Assembly: GCA_013398955.1 (NCBI GenBank)
Contig: VWPU01006173.1
Location: 24,241 to 88,240, forward strand
DNA from: Callaeas wilsoni
Lineage: Eukaryota > Chordata > Aves > Passeriformes > Callaeidae
Direction: 5' to 3'
Length of the DNA stretch: 64,000 nt
The first letter of the stretch is position 1, and every line of letters starts with the position of its first letter. Under the pieces are notes generated by a model. It was not told the DNA's origin. It worked only from the letters and a program-made list of their open reading frames with translations, and did no database searches. Position numbers and translations under genes: made by a program. Below, piece by piece: positions 14,416-26,699 of the stretch.

Positions 14416-17400
14416 ATATGATAGGCATATACTCTATTATATATACATACAATGCATGGAATAAGGAACCCAACACCATTAACTGGTGAGACCAGACAGG
14501 GCAACACAGCAGCACCACCCCATAACAACACAAACGTTATAAAAAAAGAGATGTTTTTTACAATGTGCGGGGAAATCAAGGGGGAAAAAGCAGTTTTAGG
14601 ATCTGGATGGGGTATGGCAAATACCACAAATCAGTAAGAAGACCCTCCTGAGGGTCAGGTGCCCATTGGAGGTAACAGCCTGGCACCTGGGAATCAGCAG
14701 TGTTCTACAATGAAACTCGTCACCGCTCCTGTTTCAGGCTGGTTAATTAGGCAAAGGGGCATTCTGCCATGTTTATTTAGTAACACAACATGCATAGTTC
14801 ATTTGTTCCTTAATACAAAACCCCTGGAGTCAATTGGGGTCAACCAGGGTTACTGGGAGAACATCACACAAGCACAGGGCAATCACGCTGCAAGCCAGCT
14901 CTTGCCAGATCACTTGTTCCCTCAGCAGACTCTGCCATAAACAGGAGTGAGTTCCTAAGTCCCCAGTGAAATGACCCAGCACTTTGTCTTCCTCCAACAG
15001 AAACCTCTTCCCTTCCTGCACGGCATTGGGCTGAGCCTGTAGGAAATCTGGGAGAGTCCCAAAGTGTCAGCTCTGGCTTGATAACGTCTCATAGTACTGC
15101 TCCCAGGATCCAGCTCCTGGAGGAGGTGTGAGGAGGTGGGAGGAAGCTCCAGGCACCTGTACTCCTGGTATTTCACATAAACAACTTATTTAAAGCTGGG
15201 TAATGTGTATCATGGCAAGCAAGCAGAGGAAGTGGAAGTCAGGCACACTTCTGGGCTTCCTCTGCTGGTCACCCACAGCTTCCAGAGCCACCACAGTCCA
15301 CACACTTCTCCTGGGATGTACTGCCAAAATGCGACCCTTGTCCCTAAACTCCTCACGTGCCCTAGGCTTCCAGTCCTCACCAGCACCTTCTGATCATGCC
15401 CACCAAGACCCAAGGCCAGAGGAAAGCCAGCCTTGCTGGCAGATCTTGTGCAAACTCTGGGCTCAGAGGCGCTACCCAGCTTCTGATGAATGGGATACTC
15501 TTGGAGCATCCTTCACCTGCACAAGCATCAGTCTATAGTGGTGCAAGGACAATGAGGGAAGCACAAGTCACCCTTTTCTTTGGGTGGCTGAGCACCTATG
15601 CAGCTCAGCCAGCGAGTCCACAAAAAAATAGCACTTTTAGTATTTTCTTCTCTTTTGGTAGGTTTGAGTGCACTTGGCTGAACAGAGTGCTGGGGAGGAG
15701 GCAGCTCCTTGGATACCTCCCCAGGCAGCTGCAGAGGGTGGGAGGGGACGGCAGGGACACAGAGCCTCCGACTCCATCTTTAGATCAGGAGTGGGATGGG
15801 AATGAAAATACCATGGGTATAATAACACATCCTTCCAGGGAAATCAGAAGTTTAAGGGGGTTGCAAATAGGGGCAACAGCCTTTCCCGCTTTCTGGAAGA
15901 GACAATACAACTTTATTTGCAGGAAACACATGGTTTTAGCACTATTTTCCTGCAAAACTCCATCCTTCCTCCAAAAACCAGGCCACTGTGGGCCATGCCT
16001 TCTCCCTCCCTGTGACTTAAGCTTTTTGGGGCCAGGATGAAGCCTTGCCCAGGCTCCAGGGGTGTGTGCAGAGGGTGCTGCCCATCTCACCCCCAGTTTG
16101 TGCTCCTCTGCACTTAACAGAATCGAGATCAAATCCCTCATTAGCTTTCACACAACTTCCAAGGGCAGCTTATAGCCAAGGTCCTAATTCATCAAGCAAT
16201 TAATGGATCAAGCCTCACTACTTCAAAGAGTGAGTTCTGGTATTTGCATGAATCTCAGGGCTTGGGACAAGCCCATGTGAGCTGCAGGCAAAAAGAGATC
16301 AGACCACAGAGCAATTTTCCCAGAAGATCAAGCAAACCTAAAGGCCAACCGCATTAACAGACCTTGCGATGTTTTCCTTTCTTCAGAAAGTTTTTGTTAA
16401 AAACATTCACAGCCCAAGTGCTGCATTTCTTCATCAACTCTTATAAAAATAAATCCCATAAACCAAGCAACCATGCTGAGCTGGACAAAGGTTCAGTGTA
16501 AAGGGAAACAAAACCCATAACAGCACAATGCCTGGGTAAGACCTCGCTGTGGGTGCTCACTCTACGTGAAGGCTCGTAGATGTTGCAGGGATGAGCTGCA
16601 GCAAGAAACACTAAGAGGGACATAAAGGCTAGGGTGGGTTTGCCAAGGGTGTCTGAAGGCATTTGCTGAAGAGCTGAGGGAACCTAGGCAGAGTCCAACC
16701 TTCAAAATCTGAAATTTAATCGCTGGTGTCGGCTAGTGACCCTGGAGACAAGAGCTGAGGGAGAGCTCACCTTTCCCTGGTACATGCAGAGATCACCACG
16801 TTACTGGCTACAACCCAACCCCAAATTAATTCTCTAATTAATTAATTAGCAGCCTGGTGCCAGCAAGCGCATTAAAGCCTTTTCACCAATCCAGGAGCTT
16901 TCTGAAGCCTGGGAACACATTGCTGCCCAGGGGCATGCCAAAACAGGGGTTCAGCCCTACCCAAAGAACAAACACTTGGACAGCTTTCCTCACTCAAACC
17001 CCCGGGGCAGGGAGGAAGCAGTGGTGGGAGCAACAGCAGGAGCAGAGCACTGGCATTGAAAACAGCATTGCATACATGGAGATGGCCATCTGGGGGGTTT
17101 GCACCTCCACAGGCACTCTGGGAGAGCGTCTCCTCCACCGCACCGTGACCAGCAGCAGCAGCTTCAGGAGGAACAGAAAATTACTGGGTGTAATTGAAAC
17201 TGCAGGGAGGAGCTAGGGACATAAAATGTAATTATCTGCCGTGGAATGGAGCCAAGATTAGCAATCCTACTTCTGGTCACTTCAAGTTCCCATTAACTTC
17301 TCCATGTGCTGATGTTATCAACTCTGTATCTTAGTTTGCTGCGAGATGCAGCGCTTCCAGGAGCAAGCCCTGGGCCTCCTCTGGTCAGGGTCTCAAATCA

Positions 17401-18250
17401 CTTGTACAGGAGGGGGTGAAGGCCCTGGAAGATTTCCATCCCTAGCTTCCAAGGTGGAAGGGGCAGGAGGATGCTCCAGCTGAACCAGTTGCACCACTCT
17501 CCTCTCCAGGCACCAGTGGCTAGAATTGGCTAAGGTGCTTTTGTGGTGCTTGGGAAGATGATCTGGATGGGCATCACAACAATTCGGAGACAGTCTCAAC
17601 TATAACAGGTAAGATTGGGTGGATTTCATACCATCTCAGCCTCCATTCTCCTCTCCTTGCACTCCATCTCAGTAGGCTGCAGAAAGCACACTCAATTCAC
17701 ATCCAAACAACACCGGGCATCCCCACATCCACTCCATGCTCAGCCCATTCCACTGTCCTGCATCCAGGCTCCTCTTGCTGAGGCCCTGACACTTTTTTCC
17801 CGTGTGTCGCTTTCCTTGCAGCCTCAGCATTCAAGAATGCAGGAGCTGCAGAACATCCCTCATTAGCCTCATCTCCTGTCTGGCCAAGGCCTCCACCCAC
17901 AGCAACAGGAGGCAGATGCTAGTTGGTGACTGGCACTTGCATGACCTCACTCTTGGACACCTTTGGGAAGCAGTGGGCACTGCTGGGGGTGCCCTTAACA
18001 GCAGCCATGCCTTCCTCTGCTCCTTGCATGAAATCAGTGTACACACATGAAATCCATGTCTTTGCCAAGAGGTGGAGGACCACGGACTCCAGCCCTGCAG
18101 CTTGCCCCAGGAGGAACTTGGCTTCAGCAGTTTCTTAAAGGCTTTTTTATAGACCTTTGAAAGCAAGCACCCCATCTTTTCTCCATTTTAAGCAAGGAGA
18201 GAGCACGCACCCCTGGATCAGAAGACGCCCACCCCCACCGGCCCCCTTAC

Positions 18251-19057
18251 CTCCACGAGGTGAGGCGTGGGGTTGAAGCCACACATGTTGCAGACCTGCT
18301 GCCGGCAGGTTGTGCAGGTGTTGTAGTTGGGGGGCTCACTGGAGCCCACATTGATCTCCGCCTTGCACAGGGGGCACGAGACCCTTGCTTTCGGCACTTC
18401 CTTTGGCTTGACACCCTGCTCCGGTTTGCCCGGCTTCGCCGCCGCTGCGGCACCAGCCCGGCCCTGTGCCCCTGGGGCTTTGGGACCAGCCTCTTTGCTG
18501 GCATCGCTGAAGACAATTTTTGGAGGCACTTTGCCAGGAGACGGCTGGCTCGGAGCGGGGGCCTCTGGCTGGACAGACATGAGCGTGCTGGCCTGGGTCA
18601 GGAGGGATGCCCCGAAGCCGAAGAGCTTCCCTGTGAGCCCCTCCTGGGGCTGCTCTGGTGCTCCAGCCCCGGGGGCCGGGGCAGCAGGCTTCGCCCCTGC
18701 ATCTCCTGGCGTCTTTCTCTGCTCGGAAGGGGAAGGCTTGGCTTGCTGATGCTGTGGGGAGGACCTGGCCTGATGCTGCGGGGAGGATCTAGCCGCCTCC
18801 TGAGGTTTTGGCTGTCCTTGGCCATGCGGTTCCCTCTGTGGCGTTGTGGGCTGAGGTTTGGGTTGCTCTTGTGGCAGGGGGCGGGGGGCTGGTGGGGTCT
18901 TATCTGCAGCCGGGGGTGGTGGGTGCTTGGCTGGGGACTGGGAGGGGGAAGGCGAAGGGGAGTGCAGCTGCTGCTGGCTCTTGGAGCGAGGAGCGGTGGT
19001 CATGTCCATCCCCAGCGCCCGCTGCATCTGGCAGTTCAAGCACAGCCATTCCTTCAC
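18251..19057 (-). CDS. BSN: BSN (Bassoon) internal coding exon: end of zinc finger 1, linker, most of zinc finger 2
   Basis: This 807-nt exon is exactly 269 codons, phase 0 at both ends. The acceptor is CCTTGTCTTGCAG| before 19057 and the donor GAG|GTAAGG at 18250. It opens with VKEWLCLNCQ, whose Cys6/Cys9 are the last metal-binding pair of zinc finger 1, completing C-x2-C-x16-C-x2-C-x4-C-x2-C-x15-C-x2-C across the intron. Then come MQRALGMDMTTAPRSKSQQQ, a low-complexity Pro/Gln/Ser/Ala linker (about residues 31-138), the conserved block GLTGKLFGFGASLL (140-153) with TQASTLMSVQPE, shared by Bassoon and Piccolo, and PPKIVFSDASKEAGPK (178-193). Zinc finger 2 starts at Cys228/231 (CPLC), then 248/251 (CTTC) and 256/259 (CNMC), ending GFNPTPHLVE. 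Its fourth pair is expected in the next exon, not found in this window. In mammals these fingers are reported to bind partners such as Siah1. A 24-bp tandem repeat lies in the linker. Confidence 0.97.
18746..18793 (-). repeat. BSN: 24-bp tandem duplication inside the BSN coding exon
   Basis: Two adjacent 24-bp units (18746-18769 and 18770-18793) differ at three positions and keep the reading frame. They encode two identical copies of the octapeptide A-R-S-S-P-Q-H-Q in the Pro/Gln-rich linker between the zinc fingers. Confidence 0.9.
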
Positions 19058-22000
19058 CTGCAAGACAAGGAGAGGACAGGGGCAGTGAGTGATGGGCAGG
19101 TACAGCTGCCTGCAGGCAGCCCCAGCACACCCTTACCTCCCCCCAAACAGACCCCACACGGCCACAGGAATCAGCCATCAGCCCCTGAAAAACATGTTGG
19201 TACCATGTTCTTCACTAGCAGTACCTCGCAGTCAGGGCGAGCAGCCCCCATCTGTCACAGGTACCCACGGCACAGCACGCCGGCGTGAACGCCAGCTTTA
19301 ATTAGCCTTGGTCTGCTTCCAAGGCTTCTGCTGTGAAGCAACTGCTTGCCATGAGGCTCTGCCTCTCCTGGGGAAAGAGGGGCCTTTCCGAGGGCTCACA
19401 GCTCCATCACCTCCCCAAAGCCCAATTTTTCCCTCCTGCTTGGTGACCAGAGACAGCAAAGAGAACAGCCAAGGCGAAATGAGGAAACACCACTGTGCCA
19501 TGCCCAATGCTTCCCTGGGGCTAGCAGAGATGGATTTTCTGGAATCAGTGCAGTGGTTATGATATTCCACCTGAAAATTTGGCTCTGGAATGCTGTAAGG
19601 GAGCACAAAGAGTGCTGCTCCTAGCACAATGCATCTGCACTTCCGGGAAGGCAAAGTGCAGGCTGGGGAGCAAAGGGTTAATTTTCCACTCTCACCATGA
19701 TGAACTTTTGCATGCAAATGAAAAATAGAACAGTTCCCTGGCTAAGTGGTGATAAACGAAAGACTTTCCCCACGAGAGACGTTCCCTGTGACACACTAAT
19801 GTCTAAATTAAGTTAATTAAAGAGGCTGTAGAGCCTTTCCATATGAGGAATCACCAGGATGCTCAGCAGCTCCACAAGTATTAATATACAGCACAGCAGG
19901 ACAGCCAGGTCTGCTTGCAAAAGACTTCTCCAAGACAAGCAACTAAGGTGGCAAAAAGGACCAGAACATTCCCAAAAACTGGAGCTGCACCCAGGACAAG
20001 CAGATGCAGAGCCTGGCAGGGGCAGCATCTGACAGCTCCTGGCCCCTGCGCTCTCTCGGGGCTGCACATCCCACACCCACTGCACGAGGTGTGGATCTTC
20101 CTGTCCTTCATTCCGGAAGCCATCTCTTCATTCCAGTGTTACGGATCACCTCTGCGGCTCAGCTTAATTCCAGCTGCAGAGACATTAATCACCTTGCCCA
20201 GTCCTACAGCTCCAGGTCTGCTTGGCTTTTTGGTCCTGTGGTTGGAGGCATGGGTGATTCATAACTTGGCCTCAGGGTTTTCCCCCCTACACTCCAACCA
20301 CACAACAGGCACATTTCAACCTTTTTCTGCTCACGGGAGCTGCCTGCAGAGATGCAGATGGGTGTTATTGTAGGTCTCATGACAGGACATGATGGCAAGT
20401 CCTTGAGAGGTGAGGCAGATAAGCCCTAAACCCCTCCTAACAAGTCCTCTCCCCAGAAGGGTTCTCATAAAGGCCAGCCTTCAAATAATAAACTTCTAAA
20501 AACAGAGGAAATTCAGATCAGCTAGGAAAGATGCGTTCAAATTCAGGGGCAGTGGATGAACAAATCTCCACCTGCCCACCTTGCCCCTTCCCCTCTCTGC
20601 CCAGCCCCTGCTGGGTGCCAAGGCTTGGCGTTGCCTCCAGCAAAGCTCTCCCCACCACCTTACAAGCCTGGCTGTACGTCAGCTCTGTGCTTTTCCCACA
20701 CTTCCCTGTACTCGCTGAGCTCCCACGCCACTCTCTACACCAGCCTCCGCTCGAGTCCTCCACTTGGAGCCGAGGGAAAACAGCCTCAATTTTCCCCAGC
20801 AATTTTGCGCTACATTGTCGTTTCTCCAAGCTGTTCCAAAGGAGCCACATTATATTTAGTTCCTGAAAATAGTACTTTAGTTTTTATAATTTCTTAGGGT
20901 CTTGCCGTCTCTCTTCTGACATCCAGAATTTCTTGCATTATTTTTGCTTTCACACCCCCTGGAATTTCTTCCCACTGTTCTATTTCAAGAGAGTGTCTAC
21001 CAAAATCCCATCAGCTTTGCCCACCATCCCCATCAGCTCAAATTAAGGGAGAACCAATCCTTTCTATTCAGGTTCTTGTTCCCAGGATGCAAGAAATTCA
21101 AATCTTCCCTCTCTGCATAATCTCCTTACCCGCACTTTAAGACCCTTAGTGAGGTGGAAACAGGGGGAAGAGGAGATCCACTCCCTCCCTGAGGCACACA
21201 CAGTCCCCATTTTGCCCTTGTCCAAGGCTCCTCCAGGAAAACCTGAGCACTGGAAGGCACTGTGCCCGGGTCCTGCGGCCACAGGAGCTGCATATGGCTC
21301 ATGGACAAGCCCACCAGGACCTCCCTGAGCTCAGGGCTGAAGAACAATGGGATCACTGTAACTTTCTCACTTTTCACAATGAACCTACCACCCAGATAGG
21401 AAAAAGCCAGGGGGTGTTTTAGATGGGATAGGAGCATCCAATTGCCCTTGGTGACTTGGTGAGGAACTGCTGAGGAACATCTGTCCTGAGGAGCAGGAGA
21501 AGGCTGCAGGAAATACAGTGGGGCATGAGCTCCCAGAGCAAGCATTTGAAATGTAAATTGAGTTGGGATTATCACAAATTGCCTGGCCGGCCTCCACTGA
21601 TGCAACTGATGACACACCGTGTGGGTTACACAGATCAAAGACAACTTAAAGGCTGCTGCAGGGAAGATAGCAAAGAGGCAAGGCTGAGTTGTCTTGCCAA
21701 AGATCCTTCCCCCAAGGAGGAGAAAGGAGAAGGGAAAAGCCTGCGTGATAAAGAAATAGTAGGAAAAAATCATTATTTTCATCCTCTTTTCCCCTATTTC
21801 TCTCTACTGTTTTCTGGGCACCTTCCCCCTGCATGATGAATCTGCAAGCTACAAGAGAAGCATTTAGAGGATGGTGATGCAAGTCAATGAAATAATCCCA
21901 TTCCATCTATTTCTGTGTCCTGTTTGCCTAAATCAGAAGTTTCAGGGGTTGGATTAGTAAAGATTTACACCCAGCCTCTTCCTAGAAAGAATGGGTGTCC

Positions 22001-22398
22001 ATCACTGGGTGGAGATGGAGGAGCTGTTAATGAGACAGATATGATGGACATGCTGTAATCACTGTCCTGGAACATTTGGGAACAAGCAGGACAACATTCG
22101 TTATGAGGATGAAGCATTTCCATCTTATTAGCAATTGAGAAGAACATTCAACAACATCTACCAACACCAGAAGATATTTAAATTTGGCAGAATTGAATAA
22201 TTTTGCATCCAAGAGCTCTGAGAGAACTAAGAAAACTGCTGCGTGCTGATGTTCGTTTTTAAGAGGAAATTTTAGGACGCTGGAAGAGTCTTCTGCTTGA
22301 AGAAGGCAAAGGTATGGCCTAAAGGGGACAGGGAGCCAGACATCTGTCCAAGGCAGAAAGACAGTGCAGAGAACTGAAGGACACACAAATACGCCCAT

Positions 22399-22610
22399 CA
22401 ACATGGTTTCAGGAAAAATAGGTCACAGCAAAGCAAACCTGATTTTATTCTCTGCACATCTGATATTAGTAATGCACAGAAGTAATATCCTTGATGTCCT
22501 AAAGGTGTTTTGACCTAGTAATGTATGACATGCTGACAAAAATAAAAAGCACTACAGAATATGAATAGTGAATATGCTAAATGGATTTCAGACTGGCTAC
22601 CTGTCTGAGC
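22399..22610 (+). mobile_element. Ancient CR1-type LINE fragment (reverse-transcriptase region), decayed
   Basis: Segments such as ACATGGTTTCAGGAAAAATA, GCAAACCTGATTTTATTCT, TTTTGACCTAGTAATGTATG, ACATGCTGACAAAAATAAAA and TAAATGGATTTCAGACTGGC match my memory of old amniote CR1 elements, where the same region encodes reverse-transcriptase residues (an HGF...KG-like start, then the F-D-L-V stretch). It is far more diverged than the other CR1 copies here and has no intact frame. The family name cannot be fixed by eye. Confidence 0.6.
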
Positions 22611-22695
22611 TGGGGGCAACGAGAGCTCACCACTGCCAAGGTATCATCACCTCACTACGGGCAGTGCCGCTCACACACAGTGGATTTTGGTAAAA

Positions 22696-22756
22696 CCACA
22701 GAATCAGAACGGTTTTGGTTGGAAGAGACCTTAAAGATCATCTCATTCCAGCCCCC
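22696..22756 (-). mobile_element. CR1 LINE 3' terminal fragment, short
   Basis: Reverse-complement CR1 terminus: CCACAGAATCAGAACGGTTT, TGGTTGGAAGAGACCTTAAA, GATCATCTCATTCCAGCCCC. Only about 60 bp remain. It lies antisense between two blocks of an older CR1-like element (22399-22610 and 22968-23240), which suggests nesting. Confidence 0.85.
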
Positions 22757-22967
22757 CGTATCTTAAATATCGATGAAGATGAGCCTCTGCTGCGTGCCAA
22801 ACCTGTGCTCAGTCCATGCAGGAAGCCTGGAGCTGGAAGTAGGAGCGAGGAGGTGGCTCAGCCTCCTCTTCCAGCACCAAGGGACTCCTCCCAGAGCCCT
22901 CAATGGTTCCACACCGACATTTTAAGGAGATTAGTAAAACACTGTGGGAGATACAGACCGGATCTGT

Positions 22968-23240
22968 AAGAGTGATTCCAGGGATGCAGAAAATGTCTGA
23001 AATGAGAGAATTGACGAGGTTCATCTTTTTCGTTTATCAAAGAGAAGATTAAGAAGTGACTTGATTACGATATAGCAGCACATTCAGTGGAAACAATATC
23101 AGGTACTAAAAGGTTGTTAATTAGGCAGAAAAAGGCATAAAAAGAACTAATGACTGGAAGTGGAAGCCAAATATATTAAGCATCACTTTTAACAGCAGAT
23201 GTTTCTAACCATTAAAGCAAATTATACACATGCTGTTGGG
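22968..23240 (+). mobile_element. Ancient CR1-type LINE fragment (3' part), decayed
   Basis: Blocks AGTGATTCCAGGGATGCAGA, TTTATCAAAGAGAAGATTAA, GAAGTGACTTGATTACGATA, ACTGGAAGTGGAAGCCAAAT and ACTTTTAACAGCAGATGTTT, in that order, correspond to the conserved 3' part of old reptile-type CR1 elements (the 'AAGAGAAGGTTAAGAGGTGA' and 'TGGCTGGAAGTTGAAGCTAG' motifs). It has the same orientation as 22399-22610 and is probably the continuation of the same insertion. Confidence 0.62.
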
Positions 23241-25548
23241 CTCAGCAGAAGACTCAGGGAGGTAAAGCTTGCAGGCCTTTCATCTATAGGGTATTTTATG
23301 CCTGTTCTGATCTCACAAGCTTTGATAGCTGGAACCATCCCATCTGTACGGACATTTGAAACGTTTGTATCTGATACCTGACCTGCCCCAGCCTGCACGC
23401 AGTGCCCAACACCCCCACGATCACCAGCCTTACCCTTCCCACCACAGACCCCTCCAACACCCCAGAATATTCCTCAAAACCCCCTTCCAAATCTTGTTAT
23501 TGCCCAGTGCATGGGTAGGTCAGCAAGTGGCGGCGCTTGCTGGGTCACAGCTGCCAGATGTGCCTCCCCCCTCAATGCAGTCCTGCGAGCACCGACCATT
23601 TGCAAATCCCATTAGGAATGAAAACTTTCCAATCAGCGTTTTCTTTAAAAAAATTGCAGCAGGAATATCCACAGCACGTGCTGGCTCTGCCCAGTGCAGA
23701 TTTAAACACTGGTAAGAATTATAAATTGGATATATATACATACACATATATAAAATTACAGGCATGGTGGGCTAGACTGTGACCTTCTGCAGAGCAGGTA
23801 CATAAGGGGGACCAAGATCCATCTCTGTGCCCTGTGGTTTCCAAACCATCTAGAAAAACACCAGGAAGAGCACATGTTTTAAAAGTATCTGAAATGACAG
23901 ACACAGCTTGAGTCTACAAGGCTTCTGAAGTTATTCTAACACCACCTATTTTAGGAGACTGTGTGAAAATAGCCCACCCCCAGTATCTGTTACCAGGAGA
24001 TGTGAGGGACTGCTGGTTATGTGCAGGTTGTTTTGCTCCCCTGAGGTAAGACAATACAGCTCTAAAAGTATCTCAAGCATAGAGTTCAGTCTTTGCAGTG
24101 GGCAGAAGCTTTAAAATGAGCACTGTAAGCAGAAAAAACATCGTAATTGAACATCCAAGATATTTTCACGCCAAAACTTAGGATTATAATAAAGAGTAAT
24201 TCTGTCTTTGCTGAGGGTTGGTTATTTTGGACCATTTGGAGGTCACCCAGGATGCTATCCTACTACAGAAAAATAATAAAACCAAAAAGGAGAGACCATA
24301 TTTAGATTACCATACTTTGGAGACTTGAGATGGAAAAGTTCCTCACCAGCTCTACCTGTTTAGCCCTCACTGCAGCCAAAGCCATCAACCTTGCTAGCTA
24401 AACACCCCCGTGTCAGAGGAGGCCATTGGGCTCCGTCCATCTGACCTGTTTTAAACAATTATTTTAGACTGCAAAGAACAGCTCCCAAGTCATCTTGAGT
24501 CCAGCATAATCAATCCCACCCAAAGGTGACCATTTTGGACAGGACAGAGAAAAGGAGCTTTGTTCAGCTGAAAAACCAGAAGTCAAGTTCATGGGAATTC
24601 AGAACAGAAAAGGAACATGGGTTTTCTGTGAGTTGCCCAAAACATGTGTATTTAATATTCTACAAAACTGGAAATCCTGAACAAACCCCCCCAACCATGT
24701 TTGGGAAGAGCAGGACAGGGCACCTCTGGCAGCAGCTCTTCAATTCCAAGAGCTCCAAATGGGCCCCTTCCCCAGAGCCCCCCTAGAGGAAGCCACCCCT
24801 CAGTGGATGCATCCCAAGGCCACAATCACAGCTCCCTCTGCCTTTTGCAGGCACCAGTATGAGCATAAAAATAACCCAGGCTGGAACTGGGTAACGAAGG
24901 TACTGTGTTAATCAGGCTAATAGAGAGGCTCAACACCAGGATCACTGACTAGATGGAGAAAGGTTTCATTCATGGCTGCTACTGGCTTATCCTGGAGGAA
25001 CACTACAACAGCCTGGCCTCTCCCGAGAGCTGCCAGTGGCCTGCCTGAGAGTGTCCTTAAGTGTCTTCAGCTCGGCAGCTCTGCTTGCACATGAGAACTG
25101 TTGTCTCACAGAATCAGCCAGTCAGCGAAACGTCCCTTCCATCCATGCCTCCAGGATCCACTCCTGAGGAGCTCTCTGGGGGGCACATCTCGTGTTTTAC
25201 ACTGTCTCACTGAAATCTGCCAAAGCCACATACTCTGCAATTAAACAGCATCCTGATCCAAGGGAAGAGGCAGCGCTTGAAGGCAGCCCTTGGCTAGAGA
25301 ACAGAGGGAACAGCAAGTTATGGGGAGCTGGGATACTGCTGGGAAGGCAGGAGGTGGGAATGGCTGCAGGAGAGCAGGGAAAGCTCAGCAAATCCTAGAG
25401 GAGCTGCTGATGCATGGAAAAAACTAAAGGTACCATGTAGATCAGGTTTTCTACACCATCCCAGACTGGCTGGTGAAGCGTATGACAAACACCAATATAC
25501 ACCTTTTTCTGAAGTTTTGGCTTTGTTTTATAGCAGAACTAAACTCTC

Positions 25549-25684
25549 TGGAAGTGTTTGAGGCAAAGGTTGGATGGGGCCCTGAGCAATCTTATCTACT
25601 GGAAGGTGTCCTTGCCCATGGCAGGGGGTTGGAATGAGGTATCTTGAAGGTCCATTCCAACCCAAACCATTCCACGATTCTGTT
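25549..25684 (+). mobile_element. CR1 LINE 3' fragment
   Basis: Forward CR1 3' end: TGGAAGTGTTTGAGGCAAAG, GTTGGATGGGGCCCTGAGCA, GGAAGGTGTCCTTGCCCATG, GGGGGTTGGAATGAGGTATC, TTCCAACCCAAACCATTCCA, ending CGATTCTGT. Confidence 0.93.
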
Positions 25685-26699
25685 GCTGAGTTCTCCTACA
25701 GCAGCGCAAGGACAGTTTGCCATGGGGCTCGTGTGTGGAGGGTAGGAAAAGCAGCCCTGGTTGTTTGGATCTGTGCACAGCCTACATGCAAATGCAAGGA
25801 GGAGCCTGCAAAGCACCCTGTGGGGGGCTGTGATGTGGTGGATCAGCCAGAGTCCGAGCTGAGAGGGACGGATAACACCAGGAGATGGAGTCTCCTGAGG
25901 TGCCTTGAGAGGACCATGAGCAGCCCAGGGTGCAGGAGCTGTCGTGTGCCTGGGGCCAGGCTGCGTGTCAAGACATCACCAGAATTCACGCCTGCATCCA
26001 GGTGGAGAGGAGGCGGATGCAAACATGCAGGCAGCGTGGGCTGAAGCTTCCTGGTCCAAATCTAAAGCACAGTTTGAGGAGAACCCGGGGCTCCAGAGAA
26101 AATGTGCAATTAGGAGTGTTTCAGCACTTAATTGACAGGGGAATTGGTCACTGAGGCACCGAGTCACTTGTGAAAAAGGCCACCTTATGCTCATCTTTAT
26201 CTTCAAACATCTCAATATAAATAAAATCTAGTCCTTGGCACTCCTGCCCAGAAGGGGAAGCCACCGGAGCCGTCAGTAATCATCCTGCTAATGCTTGCCA
26301 GAAAATAATCAACTTGCTCGCTTGCTGGCGAGTGAGAGGAACCAACCCCCAAACTCATCTCCTTCTCTGCAAATAACAGATGGGAAACTGCGTTTGTCCA
26401 GAGAATTGAGCTGCGAAATAAGACAGTGCCATTTCATCCTATGAGTCACTTCTCAACCAGTTTCCTTTCTCTGGTTAGCACTCCCAGAACCAACCCCAGG
26501 CTACTTGAGCACGTCTCCTCTCCCCAAACGGCGTCAGGAGGCACTGACCCCTACAAAGCTCTGCAGGCCCTCTGGGTTTCAAAGATGATCTCCAGCTCCT
26601 GCACCTTGCTGCTTGGTCCACCTTTCCCTGCACCACACAACCACGGACACGGGGATGAAGCAAACGATCAAAGGAAATAACTGCACGCCCCAACAGCTT

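Larger units (their letters stand above)
1..18250 (-). other. BSN: BSN intron after the 18251-19057 exon (partial)
   Basis: This stretch follows the donor at 18250 and runs off the start of the window, so the intron is longer than 18.2 kb. I looked on the minus strand for the expected next exon, which should open with an EWLCLNCQ-type motif completing zinc finger 2, and did not find it. The content is unique-looking intronic DNA with CR1 fragments at 6811-7025, 8848-8945 and 14229-14415 and short homopolymers. Small local CpG clusters occur near 8.55 kb and 13.6-14.0 kb. No RNA gene or convincing coding exon was seen; open frames here have no recognisable domains. Confidence 0.8.

Noticed and set aside
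18260..19288. 342-residue plus-strand open frame opposite the BSN exon
   Set aside because: It is antisense to a GC-rich, proline-rich coding exon. Such exons often leave the opposite strand open, and it shows no domain.
21126..21782. 218-residue minus-strand open frame with hydrophobic start
   Set aside because: It has no splice context, no recognisable domain, and composition like the surrounding intron. I judged it a chance frame.
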